Positions 1-6,222 of a DNA stretch of 7,185 bases are shown in pieces. The DNA comes from an uncultured Clostridium sp. GTDB taxonomy: Bacteria; Bacillota; Clostridia; Lachnospirales; Lachnospiraceae. The notes under the pieces were generated by a model. That model did no database searches. It saw nothing but the letters and a program-made list of their open reading frames with translations, and had not been told where the DNA came from. The stretch lies in the NCBI GenBank assembly GCA_900555045.1, contig USJW01000166.1:1-7185 (forward strand), given 5' to 3'. Each line of letters starts with the position of its first letter. Positions within the stretch are counted from its first letter, which is position 1. Position numbers and translations under genes: made by a program.

Positions 1-101
1 CACGGAATGTTATTGGCATGTGATTCCCCGCGGTCTGCACCAGCGTCCCATTACACAGAATCACCTCCCGAAAACTGCAAGAACCGTCCGATCGATTCAC
101 C
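1..101 (-). other. Window-edge sequence with a weak open reading frame
   Basis: No gene can be assigned here. On the minus strand one frame stays open from about position 100 to the window edge. It could begin at a GTG at 62-64 and would read VILCNGTLVQTAGNHMPITFR. Its codon use (CTG, GTG, CAG, ACC, GCG) resembles that of the real genes nearby. Against it, the GGGAG ribosome-site-like sequence lies directly against that GTG, which is too close. The only ATG with a plausible distance to this site reads just 13 codons before a stop. It would lie just downstream of the terminator at 102-146, so it would need its own promoter, and none is visible. I recognise no protein family. Confidence 0.15.
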
Positions 102-146
102 AAAAAAGAGGAACGCCTGTCCGGTAAAATCCCGTCCAGGCGTTCC
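102..146 (-). terminator. Intrinsic terminator of the 3D-domain gene
   Basis: On the minus strand the arms GGAACGCCTG (146-137) and CAGGCGTTCC (119-110) form a perfect 10-bp GC-rich stem. The 17-nt loop can add a short CGG/CCG inner pairing. The bases TC and then six T residues (107-102) follow. This is the classic Rho-independent layout. It lies about 34 nt beyond the stop codon of the minus-strand gene at 180-779. The plus-strand reading has no comparable T-run, so it appears to act in one direction. Confidence 0.88.
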
Positions 147-179
147 GCCTATCTCAAATTTCTAATTTTCTTTTTTAAA

Positions 180-779
180 TCAATCGGCACTGAACACTTC
201 CGCCGTGTACGTTCCGGCCGCCAGCGCCTCGTCGTGGGACGCGTAAAAGATATCCAGCTTATTTCCGGTCACAGCGGAGCCCATGTCCTCCACGGTGTAC
301 ACCGTTCCGTTGATCATCAGCTTTGTCCCCAGCGGAAACACGTTTAAATCCGCGGAGATCGTGTGGTTCGGCTGCGGCACGGTTCCCGAGTAGGTCAGGT
401 TGTGGCCGCCGGAGCAGGCCTCACAGCCGCAGTATCCGGTGATGGTGAACATTCCCAGGGAGCGCCCGCTTTCCGTGTCCGCCTCCCGCTTCACAGCGCC
501 GGGGCCCGCGTTCACGTACCCGTCCTCGTCGTAGGTGTACGCGCTGGTATCCGCTTTCGAGGCTGCAGCCTTGACGGAATCGTCCTTCACCTCAGCCTTG
601 TCCGCCTCCACAGCCACAGTCACATTGGTCCCCACAGCGGTGTCCGTCACGTCAATGTGCGCCACGGAGTCCGAAATCGGCTCTACCACATGTCCCTGTG
701 CCCCGTAAGCGGGCATAGAACAGAACACACATCCGGCCAACGTCAGAGCTGCAAAGACCTTCCTATGTAATATTCGCAT
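180..779 (-). CDS. Exported 3D-domain protein (possible peptidoglycan-active enzyme)
   Basis: This 199-residue protein starts at ATG 779-777, with TGAGG (790-786) six bases upstream as ribosome site. Residues 1-26 form an export signal: basic MRILHRK, a hydrophobic stretch, then an AYG|A signal peptidase I-like site. LAGC at 14-17 also fits a lipobox, so a lipoprotein is possible. Residues about 30-107 are acidic, Ala-rich and probably an unstructured spacer. Residues 110-196 match the 3D domain. It has a TITGYCGCEAC start with Cys117, Cys119 and Cys122, and the three conserved aspartates appear in ISAD (144), VEDMG (165) and KLDIFY (176). Family knowledge: 3D domains resemble the double-psi barrel of MltA-type lytic transglycosylases and occur in Firmicute cell-wall hydrolases such as YocH and YabE. 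There is no LysM, SH3 or G5 wall-binding module. A wall-remodelling role is inference; the domain assignment is firm. Confidence 0.88.
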   Translation of the reverse strand: MRILHRKVFAALTLAGCVFCSMPAYGAQGHVVEPISDSVAHIDVTDTAVGTNVTVAVEADKAEVKDDSVKAAASKADTSAYTYDEDGYVNAGPGAVKREADTESGRSLGMFTITGYCGCEACSGGHNLTYSGTVPQPNHTISADLNVFPLGTKLMINGTVYTVEDMGSAVTGNKLDIFYASHDEALAAGTYTAEVFSAD

Positions 780-833
780 AAATTACCTCACATTCTCAGT
801 CAGACGACAATAAACATACATATTGTACCTAAA

Positions 834-861
834 ATTATATTACAAAATTGTTAAATGTCAA
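834..861 (-). promoter_or_regulatory. Sigma-A-type promoter of the 3D-domain gene
   Basis: Read on the minus strand, a perfect -35 box TTGACA (861-856) and a perfect -10 box TATAAT (839-834) are separated by 16 bp of AT-rich sequence. The predicted start site is near 827, giving a leader of about 48 nt before the ATG at 779. There is no CIRCE copy on this side, so the gene is unlikely to share HrcA control. Confidence 0.85.
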
Positions 862-1055
862 GTATAAATGGTTAAGCAGCCTTTACAAACTTGTGAAAAA
901 TGGGAGAAAACATCGATTTTGACCGGGATTTTTACATCAAAAGTGGGAGAAAACCCCACTATATGGAGAATTTTAGAGGATTTCATTTAAAGCCCATCCA
1001 GGGCTCATCCGCCAGCGCCCGGCCGAATCCCAACCAAATTTTTTAGATTTTCATA
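862..1055. other. Divergent intergenic spacer without a gene
   Basis: This is the centre of the 370-bp gap between the 3D-domain gene and hrcA. I find no coding frame with a ribosome site and no second convincing promoter. A TTGACC at 919-924 has no partner -10 box. It holds the 11-bp direct repeat listed separately, a small hairpin AGTGGG/CCCACT (942-960), a second small hairpin AGCCC/GGGCT (991-1005), and a GC-rich block at about 991-1032 inside otherwise AT-rich DNA. Confidence 0.5.
901..954. repeat. 11-bp direct repeat pair in the divergent spacer
   Basis: The sequence TGGGAGAAAAC occurs at 901-911 and again, identically, at 944-954, 43 bp apart (about four helical turns). The second copy is partly folded into the hairpin AGTGGG/CCCACT at 942-960. 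The pair lies upstream of both divergent promoters, about 100 bp from the hrcA -35 box and about 40 bp from that of the 3D-domain gene. It could be a protein-binding site for either promoter, or chance. Confidence 0.4.
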
Positions 1056-1084
1056 TTGACAAATATATCAAAAAGGAATATATT
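1056..1084 (+). promoter_or_regulatory. Sigma-A-type promoter of the hrcA-grpE-dnaK-dnaJ operon
   Basis: A perfect -35 box TTGACA (1056-1061) and a -10 box TATATT (1079-1084, five of six consensus bases) are spaced by 17 bp. The predicted start site is near 1091. That places the CIRCE operator about 8 bp into the transcript, the usual arrangement for vegetative-sigma heat-shock operons controlled by HrcA. An overlapping TATTAT at 1081-1086 is a less well spaced alternative. Confidence 0.88.
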
Positions 1085-1098
1085 ATGAAATGTAGATG

Positions 1099-1125
1099 TT
1101 AGCACTCTAATTAATCGAGTGCTAA
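1099..1125 (+). promoter_or_regulatory. CIRCE operator (HrcA binding site)
   Basis: The site is a perfect match to the CIRCE consensus: TTAGCACTC (1099-1107), a 9-bp spacer, and GAGTGCTAA (1117-1125). Family knowledge: HrcA dimers bind this element and block transcription; release under heat shock induces the operon. The inverted repeat lies in the predicted leader, 22 bp before the earliest hrcA start candidate. In mRNA it can also form a hairpin, which in other bacteria has been linked to transcript stability. It is the only CIRCE copy I see in the window. Confidence 0.97.
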
Positions 1126-1155
1126 TAACATGAAACGGAAAGGTGGGAGGTGAGC

Positions 1156-2202
1156 ATGGCAATGGAACTGGATGACCGGAAAGTAAAAATATTGAAAGCG
1201 ATCATCAAGAACTATCTGGAAACCGGAGAACCCGTTGGTTCCAGAACCATTTCCAAGTATTCGGACTTAAAACTCAGCTCCGCCACAATCCGAAATGAAA
1301 TGTCCGACCTGGAGGACATGGGCTACATCATTCAGCCCCACACCTCCGCGGGACGGATTCCTTCCGACAAGGGCTACCGCTTTTACGTGGACCAGATTGA
1401 GCTGGAGAAGGACAACGAGGTCTCCGAGTTCAAGGAGATGATGGTTCAGAAGGTCGACAAGCTGGAGCTGGTGCTGCGGCGTATGGCCCAGGTTCTGGCC
1501 AGCAACACCAACTATGCGGCCATGATCAGCGGACCCAGCTACCACAAAACCAAGCTGAAATTCATTCAGCTCTCCAGGATGGAGGAGCACAAGCTCCTGG
1601 TGGTCGTGGTGGTGGAAGGAAACATTATCAAGAACACCATGATCGACATCAGCGATTCCCTGACTGAGGAGGAGCTACTGAACTTAAACATCCTCTTAAA
1701 CAGCAGCTTAAACGGTTTGACCATCGAGGAGATCAACCTGGATGTGATCAGCAAGCTGAAGCTGGACGCGGGAGTCCACCGCCAGGTGGTGGAGCTGGTC
1801 TTGAACGAGGTGGCCGAGGCAATACGGGCCGGAGGCGAGGATCTCCAGATCTACACCAGCGGCGCCACAAACATATTCAAGTACCCGGAGCTCTCCGAGG
1901 GAGATAAGGCCAGCCAGCTGATCGGCACGCTGGAGCACCAGGAGGTGCTGCAGGAGTTTGTGTCGGAGCTCAACGCCAATTCGGACAGCGAGTCAGGAAT
2001 CCAGGTATATATCGGAGACGAGACGCCGGTCCAGTCCATGAAGGACTGCAGCGTGGTCACCGCCAACTACGATCTGGGCGGAGGCCTGCGCGGAACCATC
2101 GGAATCATCGGCCCCAAGCGGATGGATTACGAGAAGGTGCTGCGAACGCTTCAGGATTTGATGAATCAGCTGGATGTGGCGTTTAAAAAGGATGAAAGGT
2201 GA
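1156..2202 (+). CDS. hrcA: Heat-inducible transcription repressor HrcA
   Basis: HrcA is the cytoplasmic repressor that binds CIRCE and holds down this operon; in studied species its activity depends on GroEL. The protein has 348 residues from the ATG at 1156, normal for the family. The N-terminal winged helix (about 5-75) contains LSSATIRNEM (40-49), the recognition-helix region, followed by HTSAGRIPSDKGYR (62-75), a hallmark of HrcA. The middle is the GAF-like and inserted dimerisation region. The C-terminus has TIGIIGPKRMDYEKV, the family's closing motif. Three starts are possible: GTG 1150, ATG 1156 and ATG 1162. I chose 1156 because GGAGG (1146-1150) sits five bases upstream; homologues often begin MELD, which would correspond to 1162. 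It ends in tandem stops TGA-TAA, six bases before grpE. Confidence 0.97.
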   Translation: MAMELDDRKVKILKAIIKNYLETGEPVGSRTISKYSDLKLSSATIRNEMSDLEDMGYIIQPHTSAGRIPSDKGYRFYVDQIELEKDNEVSEFKEMMVQKVDKLELVLRRMAQVLASNTNYAAMISGPSYHKTKLKFIQLSRMEEHKLLVVVVVEGNIIKNTMIDISDSLTEEELLNLNILLNSSLNGLTIEEINLDVISKLKLDAGVHRQVVELVLNEVAEAIRAGGEDLQIYTSGATNIFKYPELSEGDKASQLIGTLEHQEVLQEFVSELNANSDSESGIQVYIGDETPVQSMKDCSVVTANYDLGGGLRGTIGIIGPKRMDYEKVLRTLQDLMNQLDVAFKKDER

Positions 2203-2208
2203 TAAACG

Positions 2209-2865
2209 GTGAACAGCGAAGACATGAAAACAGAAGAGATGAACCAACAGGCAGCGGAGGAGAATAAAGAGGAGACTTCCGCTGAGAATGTAAAGGAAAC
2301 TGCTGCGGACGCTGCGAAGGCCCAGGAACCGGGCGAGGACGCCGGGGCAGGAGAGCAGGCGGAGGAGGCGCAGAAGGACGCCGGGGAAGCCAAGGAAGAG
2401 AAGAAGGGCTTCTTTAAGAAGAAAAAGGATCCGCGGGATGAGAAGATCGAGGAGCTGACCGACCGGGTGAAGCGCCAGATGGCCGAGTTCGAGAACTTCC
2501 GCAAGCGGACCGAGAAGGAAAAGTCCAGTATGTATGAGATGGGCGCCCGGGACATCATCGAGAAGATGCTCCCCGTGGTCGATAATTTTGAGAGAGGGTT
2601 AGCCTCGATACCGGAGGATGCAAAAGCGACCCCGTTTGCGGACGGTATGGAGAAGATATATAAGCAGCTCCAGAAAACACTGGAGGATGCCGGCGTGAAG
2701 CCCATCGAGGCCAAGGGAAAGGAATTTGATCCCAACTTCCACAACGCGGTGATGCACGTGGAGGACGAGAGCCTGGGCGAGAACGTGGTGGCTGAGGAGC
2801 TGCTTAAGGGTTACATGTACCGCGACACCGTGGTTCGGCACAGCATGGTAAAAGTTGCCAATTAA
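2209..2865 (+). CDS. grpE: Nucleotide exchange factor GrpE
   Basis: GrpE is a cytoplasmic dimer that releases ADP from DnaK and resets the chaperone cycle. The 218 residues divide into an acidic, Ala/Glu-rich, probably disordered segment (1-66), a basic patch FFKKKKDPR (68-76), a long coiled coil (about 77-150) with EFENFRKRTEKEK at 93-105 and LPVVDNFERGL at 121-131, and a C-terminal beta wing. The wing holds the family signature: KEFDPNFHNAV at 171-181, then ENVVAEELLKGYMYRDTVVRHSMVKV. The start is GTG 2209; AAAGG (2195-2199), inside the last hrcA codons, is its ribosome site at nine bases. ATGs at 2224 and 2239 have poorer sites. The six-base gap and ribosome site inside hrcA suggest translational coupling. 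The acidic N-terminal tail is long, but this segment is variable in the family. Confidence 0.96.
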   Translation: MNSEDMKTEEMNQQAAEENKEETSAENVKETAADAAKAQEPGEDAGAGEQAEEAQKDAGEAKEEKKGFFKKKKDPRDEKIEELTDRVKRQMAEFENFRKRTEKEKSSMYEMGARDIIEKMLPVVDNFERGLASIPEDAKATPFADGMEKIYKQLQKTLEDAGVKPIEAKGKEFDPNFHNAVMHVEDESLGENVVAEELLKGYMYRDTVVRHSMVKVAN

Positions 2866-2912
2866 CAACCATTTTACGATAGATTTCAGAATGAATTTAG
2901 GAGGAAAAGACA

Positions 2913-4778
2913 ATGAGCAAGATTATTGGTATTGACTTAGGTACGACAAATAGCTGCGTAGCCGTTATGGAAGGCGGAAAGCCCACCGTAATCGCAAACG
3001 CAGAGGGCGTGCGCACCACGCCGTCCGTAGTGGCATTCACAAAGACTGGTGAGAGATTAGTAGGCGAGCCGGCAAAGCGTCAGGCAGTGACCAACGCCGA
3101 CAAGACCATCTCCTCCATCAAGCGCCACATGGGAACCGACTACAAGGTTGATATCGACGGCAAGAAGTACACTCCCCAGGAGATCTCCGCAATGATCTTA
3201 CAGAAGCTGAAAGCGGACGCTGAGGCTTATCTGGGCGAGCCGGTAACCGAGGCCGTAATCACCGTTCCCGCGTACTTCAACGACGCACAGCGCCAGGCAA
3301 CCAAGGACGCAGGAAAGATCGCAGGTCTGGAAGTAAAGCGTATCATCAACGAGCCCACCGCGGCTGCGCTGGCTTACGGCCTGGACAATGAGAAAGAGCA
3401 GAAGATCATGGTATACGACCTGGGCGGCGGTACCTTCGATGTCTCCATCATCGAGATCGGCGACGGCGTTATCGAGGTTCTGTCCACCAACGGCGACACC
3501 CGTCTGGGCGGCGACGACTTCGACAACCGGATTACCCAGTGGATGATCGACGAGTTCAAGAAGGCCGAGGGCGTGGACCTCTCCGGCGACAAGATGGCGA
3601 TGCAGCGCTTAAAAGAGGCTGCTGAGAAGGCGAAGAAGGAAGTTTCCACCGCCACCACCACCAACATCAACCTGCCCTTCATTACCGCTACATCCGAGGG
3701 GCCGAAGCATTTAGATATGAACCTGACCCGTGCGAAATTCGACGAGCTGACCCATGACCTGGTAGAGCGGACCGCAATCCCAGTACAGAACGCGCTGCGC
3801 GACGCCGGAATCACCGCTTCCGAGCTTGGCAAGGTGCTGCTTGTAGGCGGCTCCACCCGTATGATCGCGGCTCAGGAGAAGGTAAAACAGCTGACCGGCA
3901 AGGAGCCCAGCAAGTCCCTTAACCCCGATGAGTGCGTTGCAATCGGCGCGGCCATCCAGGGCGGCAAGCTGGCGGGCGACGCCGGTGCGGGAGACATCCT
4001 GCTTCTGGATGTTACCCCCCTGTCCTTATCCATCGAGACCATGGGCGGCGTAGCCACCAGACTGATCGAGCGCAACACCACCATCCCGACCAAGAAGAGC
4101 CAGATCTTCTCCACCGCTGCCGACAACCAGACGGCTGTTGACATCCACGTGGTACAGGGTGAGCGTCAGTTCGCGAGAGACAACAAGACCCTCGGCCAGT
4201 TCCGTCTGGACGGAATTCCGCCGGCAAGAAGAGGAATCCCGCAGATCGAGGTTACATTTGATATCGACGCCAACGGCATCGTGAACGTATCCGCAAAGGA
4301 TCTGGGCACCGGCAAAGAGCAGCACATCACCATCACCTCCGGCTCCAACATGTCCGACGACGACATCGAGAAGGCCGTGAAGGAGGCTGCTGAGTACGAG
4401 GCTCAGGATAAGAAGCGCAAGGAGGCCATCGACGCCAGAAACGACGCGGACTCCATGGTATTCCAGACCGAGAAGGCCCTGGAGGAGGTCGGCGACAAGA
4501 TTTCCGCAAACGACAAGGCGGAGGTTGAGTCCGATCTGAATGCACTCAAGGAAGCCATCAACCGCGCTCCGGTGGAGCAGATGACCGACGCTCAGGTGGA
4601 GGACATCAAGGCCGGCAAGGAGAAGCTGATGAACAGCGCACAGAAGCTGTTCGCCAAGGTTTACGAGCAGGCACAGGCGGCAGGCCAGGCAGGACCGGGC
4701 CCGGATATGGGCGGCGCTCAGGCGGGCGGCGCACAGCCGAACGACGACGTGGTGGACGCCGACTTTAAGGAAGTATAA
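2913..4778 (+). CDS. dnaK: Chaperone protein DnaK (Hsp70)
   Basis: DnaK is the ATP-driven Hsp70 that binds short hydrophobic stretches of unfolded proteins in the cytoplasm. It has 621 residues, full length for a Firmicute. The ATPase domain shows phosphate-1 motif DLGTTNSCVAV (8-18), NEPTAAALAYG (146-156), phosphate-2 DLGGGTFDVS (169-178) and VGGSTR (311-316). The interdomain linker LLLDVTPLSL lies around 363-372, followed by the beta-sandwich substrate domain and helical lid. The C-terminus has a Gly/Ala/Gln-rich stretch (about 588-608) and the acidic end DDVVDADFKEV. The region from SIKRHMG to the conserved PQEISA lacks the roughly 23-residue insert of Gram-negative DnaK, which supports a Firmicute. 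The start is clear: AGGAGG (2899-2904) lies eight bases before ATG 2913. The gap to grpE is 47 bp and holds no convincing promoter or second CIRCE. Confidence 0.99.
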   Translation: MSKIIGIDLGTTNSCVAVMEGGKPTVIANAEGVRTTPSVVAFTKTGERLVGEPAKRQAVTNADKTISSIKRHMGTDYKVDIDGKKYTPQEISAMILQKLKADAEAYLGEPVTEAVITVPAYFNDAQRQATKDAGKIAGLEVKRIINEPTAAALAYGLDNEKEQKIMVYDLGGGTFDVSIIEIGDGVIEVLSTNGDTRLGGDDFDNRITQWMIDEFKKAEGVDLSGDKMAMQRLKEAAEKAKKEVSTATTTNINLPFITATSEGPKHLDMNLTRAKFDELTHDLVERTAIPVQNALRDAGITASELGKVLLVGGSTRMIAAQEKVKQLTGKEPSKSLNPDECVAIGAAIQGGKLAGDAGAGDILLLDVTPLSLSIETMGGVATRLIERNTTIPTKKSQIFSTAADNQTAVDIHVVQGERQFARDNKTLGQFRLDGIPPARRGIPQIEVTFDIDANGIVNVSAKDLGTGKEQHITITSGSNMSDDDIEKAVKEAAEYEAQDKKRKEAIDARNDADSMVFQTEKALEEVGDKISANDKAEVESDLNALKEAINRAPVEQMTDAQVEDIKAGKEKLMNSAQKLFAKVYEQAQAAGQAGPGPDMGGAQAGGAQPNDDVVDADFKEV

Positions 4779-4800
4779 TACAACGAGAAAATAGCTGACT

Positions 4801-4832
4801 GCCGTATGCCGGACCCTGGTCCGGCATACGGC
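4801..4832 (+). repeat. Perfect 15-bp inverted repeat between dnaK and dnaJ
   Basis: GCCGTATGCCGGACC (4801-4815) and GGTCCGGCATACGGC (4818-4832) are exact reverse complements separated by two bases. In RNA they would form a very stable hairpin of 13-14 pairs with a small loop. It is followed by GTGGTTCGATAAG rather than a T-run, so it lacks the mark of an intrinsic terminator. It starts 22 bp after the dnaK stop and leaves the dnaJ ribosome site (4845-4848) unpaired. The likely role is inference: protecting the 3' end of a processed hrcA-grpE-dnaK message, or partly attenuating dnaJ expression so that DnaK exceeds DnaJ. Confidence 0.85.
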
Positions 4833-4858
4833 GTGGTTCGATAAGAGGTAGAGACAAC

Positions 4859-6004
4859 ATGGCAGAGAGTAAAAGAGATTACTATGAAGTTCTGGGCGTT
4901 CCGAAGACAGCGGACGACGATGCTCTGAAAAAAGCATACAGAGCTCTGGCCAAGAAGTACCATCCGGACGCAAATCCCGGGGATAAGGAGGCCGAGGCCA
5001 AATTTAAGGAAGCTTCCGAGGCTTACAGTGTGCTCAGCGATCCTCAGAAGCGTCAGCAGTACGACCAGTTCGGCCATGCTGCGTTTGACCCGGGCGCAGG
5101 CGCCGGAGCAGGTGGGTTTGGCGGATTCGATTTCTCGGGAGATATGGGCGACATTTTCGGCGATATCTTTGGAGATTTGTTCGGCGGCGGCCGGTCCACC
5201 AGAAGAAACAACGGCCCGATGCGCGGAGCCAATGTGCGGACATCCGTCCGTCTGTCCTTTGAGGAAGCCATTTTCGGATGTGAAAAAGAGATAGAGATCA
5301 ACTTTAAGGAGACCTGCACCAGCTGTCACGGGACGGGAGCCAAGGCGGGCACATCGCCCCAGACCTGCCCCAAGTGTAACGGCAAGGGCAAGATCATGTA
5401 CACCCAGCAGTCCTTCTTCGGCCAGGTGCAGAACGTGCAGACCTGTCCGGACTGCGGCGGCACCGGCCAGATTATCAAGGAGCGCTGCCCGGACTGCTAC
5501 GGCACCGGCTACAAGACCGTGCGCAAGCGCTTTAAAGTGCCGATTCCCGCGGGCATCGACAACGGCCAGTCCGTGCGCCAGGTGGGCGGCGGCGAGCCGG
5601 GCGTAAACGGCGGAGAGCGGGGCGATCTGCTGGTGGAGGCCGTTGTGTCCCAGCACCCGATCTTTAAGCGCCAGGACACCAGCATCTACTCCACAGTGCC
5701 CATCTCCTTCGCCAAGGCGGCCTTAGGCGGCCCCATCCGCATTAAGACCGTGGACGGCGAGGTGGAGTACGAGGTGAAGGCCGGAACCCAGACCGACACC
5801 AAGGTGCGCCTGCGCGGCAAGGGCGTTCCCTCTCTGCGCAACCGCAACGTGCGCGGCGACCACTACGTGACCCTGGTGGTCCAGGTGCCCGAGCGCATGA
5901 ACCAGGCCCAAAAGGAGGCCCTGCGCAAGTTCGACGAGGCCATGAACGGAGGGCCCTCGCCTGAGGCGGAGAAGCCGAAGAAAAAGGGGATTTTTAACAA
6001 GTGA
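4859..6004 (+). CDS. dnaJ: Chaperone protein DnaJ (class A Hsp40)
   Basis: DnaJ hands client proteins to DnaK and stimulates its ATPase. This 381-residue protein has every part of a class A (type I) Hsp40. The J domain (about 6-70) carries HPD at 35-37. The Gly/Phe region (about 71-111) ends in repeated DIFGDIFGDLFGGG (98-111). The zinc-binding domain has four CxxCxGxG motifs at 153-160, 170-177, 196-203 and 210-217, giving two zinc sites. The C-terminal substrate and dimerisation domains run from about 220, and the protein ends in a basic KPKKKGIFNK tail. The start is ATG 4859 with GAGG (4845-4848) at ten bases, a slightly long spacing. It lies 80 bp after dnaK, behind the inverted repeat, and is the last gene of the operon. 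No cysteine or HPD residue is missing. Confidence 0.98.
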   Translation: MAESKRDYYEVLGVPKTADDDALKKAYRALAKKYHPDANPGDKEAEAKFKEASEAYSVLSDPQKRQQYDQFGHAAFDPGAGAGAGGFGGFDFSGDMGDIFGDIFGDLFGGGRSTRRNNGPMRGANVRTSVRLSFEEAIFGCEKEIEINFKETCTSCHGTGAKAGTSPQTCPKCNGKGKIMYTQQSFFGQVQNVQTCPDCGGTGQIIKERCPDCYGTGYKTVRKRFKVPIPAGIDNGQSVRQVGGGEPGVNGGERGDLLVEAVVSQHPIFKRQDTSIYSTVPISFAKAALGGPIRIKTVDGEVEYEVKAGTQTDTKVRLRGKGVPSLRNRNVRGDHYVTLVVQVPERMNQAQKEALRKFDEAMNGGPSPEAEKPKKKGIFNK

Positions 6005-6099
6005 AGGGTTAGAAAAGAGAAATGAGGATTTTGCAGCTGAGGTTGCGAACCGGTTGAGAAACCAACCGATCCTTACTGAATTTTGGATCATACAGGAGA

Positions 6100-6148
6100 C
6101 AGGAGCTTTAAATCTGTACCGGAAGGTAGATTTAAAGCTCCTGTTTTT
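6100..6148 (+). terminator. Intrinsic terminator of the heat-shock operon
   Basis: The left arm (6100-6120) and right arm (6125-6143) pair over 19 bp: CAGGAGCTTTAAATCT with AGATTTAAAGCTCCTG, a two-base GT bulge (6116-6117), then ACC with GGT. The loop GGAA (6121-6124) is a GNRA-type tetraloop. Five T residues (6144-6148) follow directly. It lies 95 bp after the dnaJ stop. On the minus strand no T-run follows, so it should not terminate the convergent DeoR-type gene. Confidence 0.92.
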
Positions 6149-6222
6149 GATGCAATGAGACGCTGGCGCAGCAAGTGAGGGCCGAGAGGACGGAACACTC
6201 CATTCTCCCATTCCCCCGGCTC

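Noticed and set aside
363..770. 135-codon plus-strand frame opposite the 3D-domain gene
   Set aside because: The product is Arg/His/Val-rich with no family resemblance. The minus-strand gene has a signal peptide, 3D motifs, promoter, ribosome site and terminator.
2166..2744. 192-codon minus-strand frame opposite grpE, rich in Ser and Phe
   Set aside because: It is the antisense of the Glu/Lys-rich GrpE coiled coil, which naturally gives Ser/Phe runs. No start signals or domains are seen.
2866..2912. Possible internal promoter or second CIRCE before dnaK
   Set aside because: The gap holds the AGGAGG ribosome site but no paired -35/-10 boxes and no GCACTC-type inverted repeat.
4026..4973. 315-codon minus-strand open frame opposite the 3' half of dnaK and the start of dnaJ
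   Set aside because: It is a shadow of the GC-biased third codon positions of dnaK. It runs across the dnaK-dnaJ gap and into dnaJ, has no recognisable domain, and lies opposite an unmistakable Hsp70 sequence.
4718..5656. 312-codon minus-strand open frame opposite dnaJ
   Set aside because: It is a shadow frame rich in Leu, Ala and His, typical of the antisense of GC-rich genes. dnaJ on the other strand shows all family motifs.
6022..6057. 11-codon plus-strand frame after dnaJ
   Set aside because: It has no proper ribosome site, is very short and has no sign of conservation that can be judged here.
6051..6068. Small hairpin CGGTTG/CAACCG after dnaJ
   Set aside because: The stem is only 6 bp with a 6-base loop and no T-run; the strong terminator 30 bp later explains the end of the operon.
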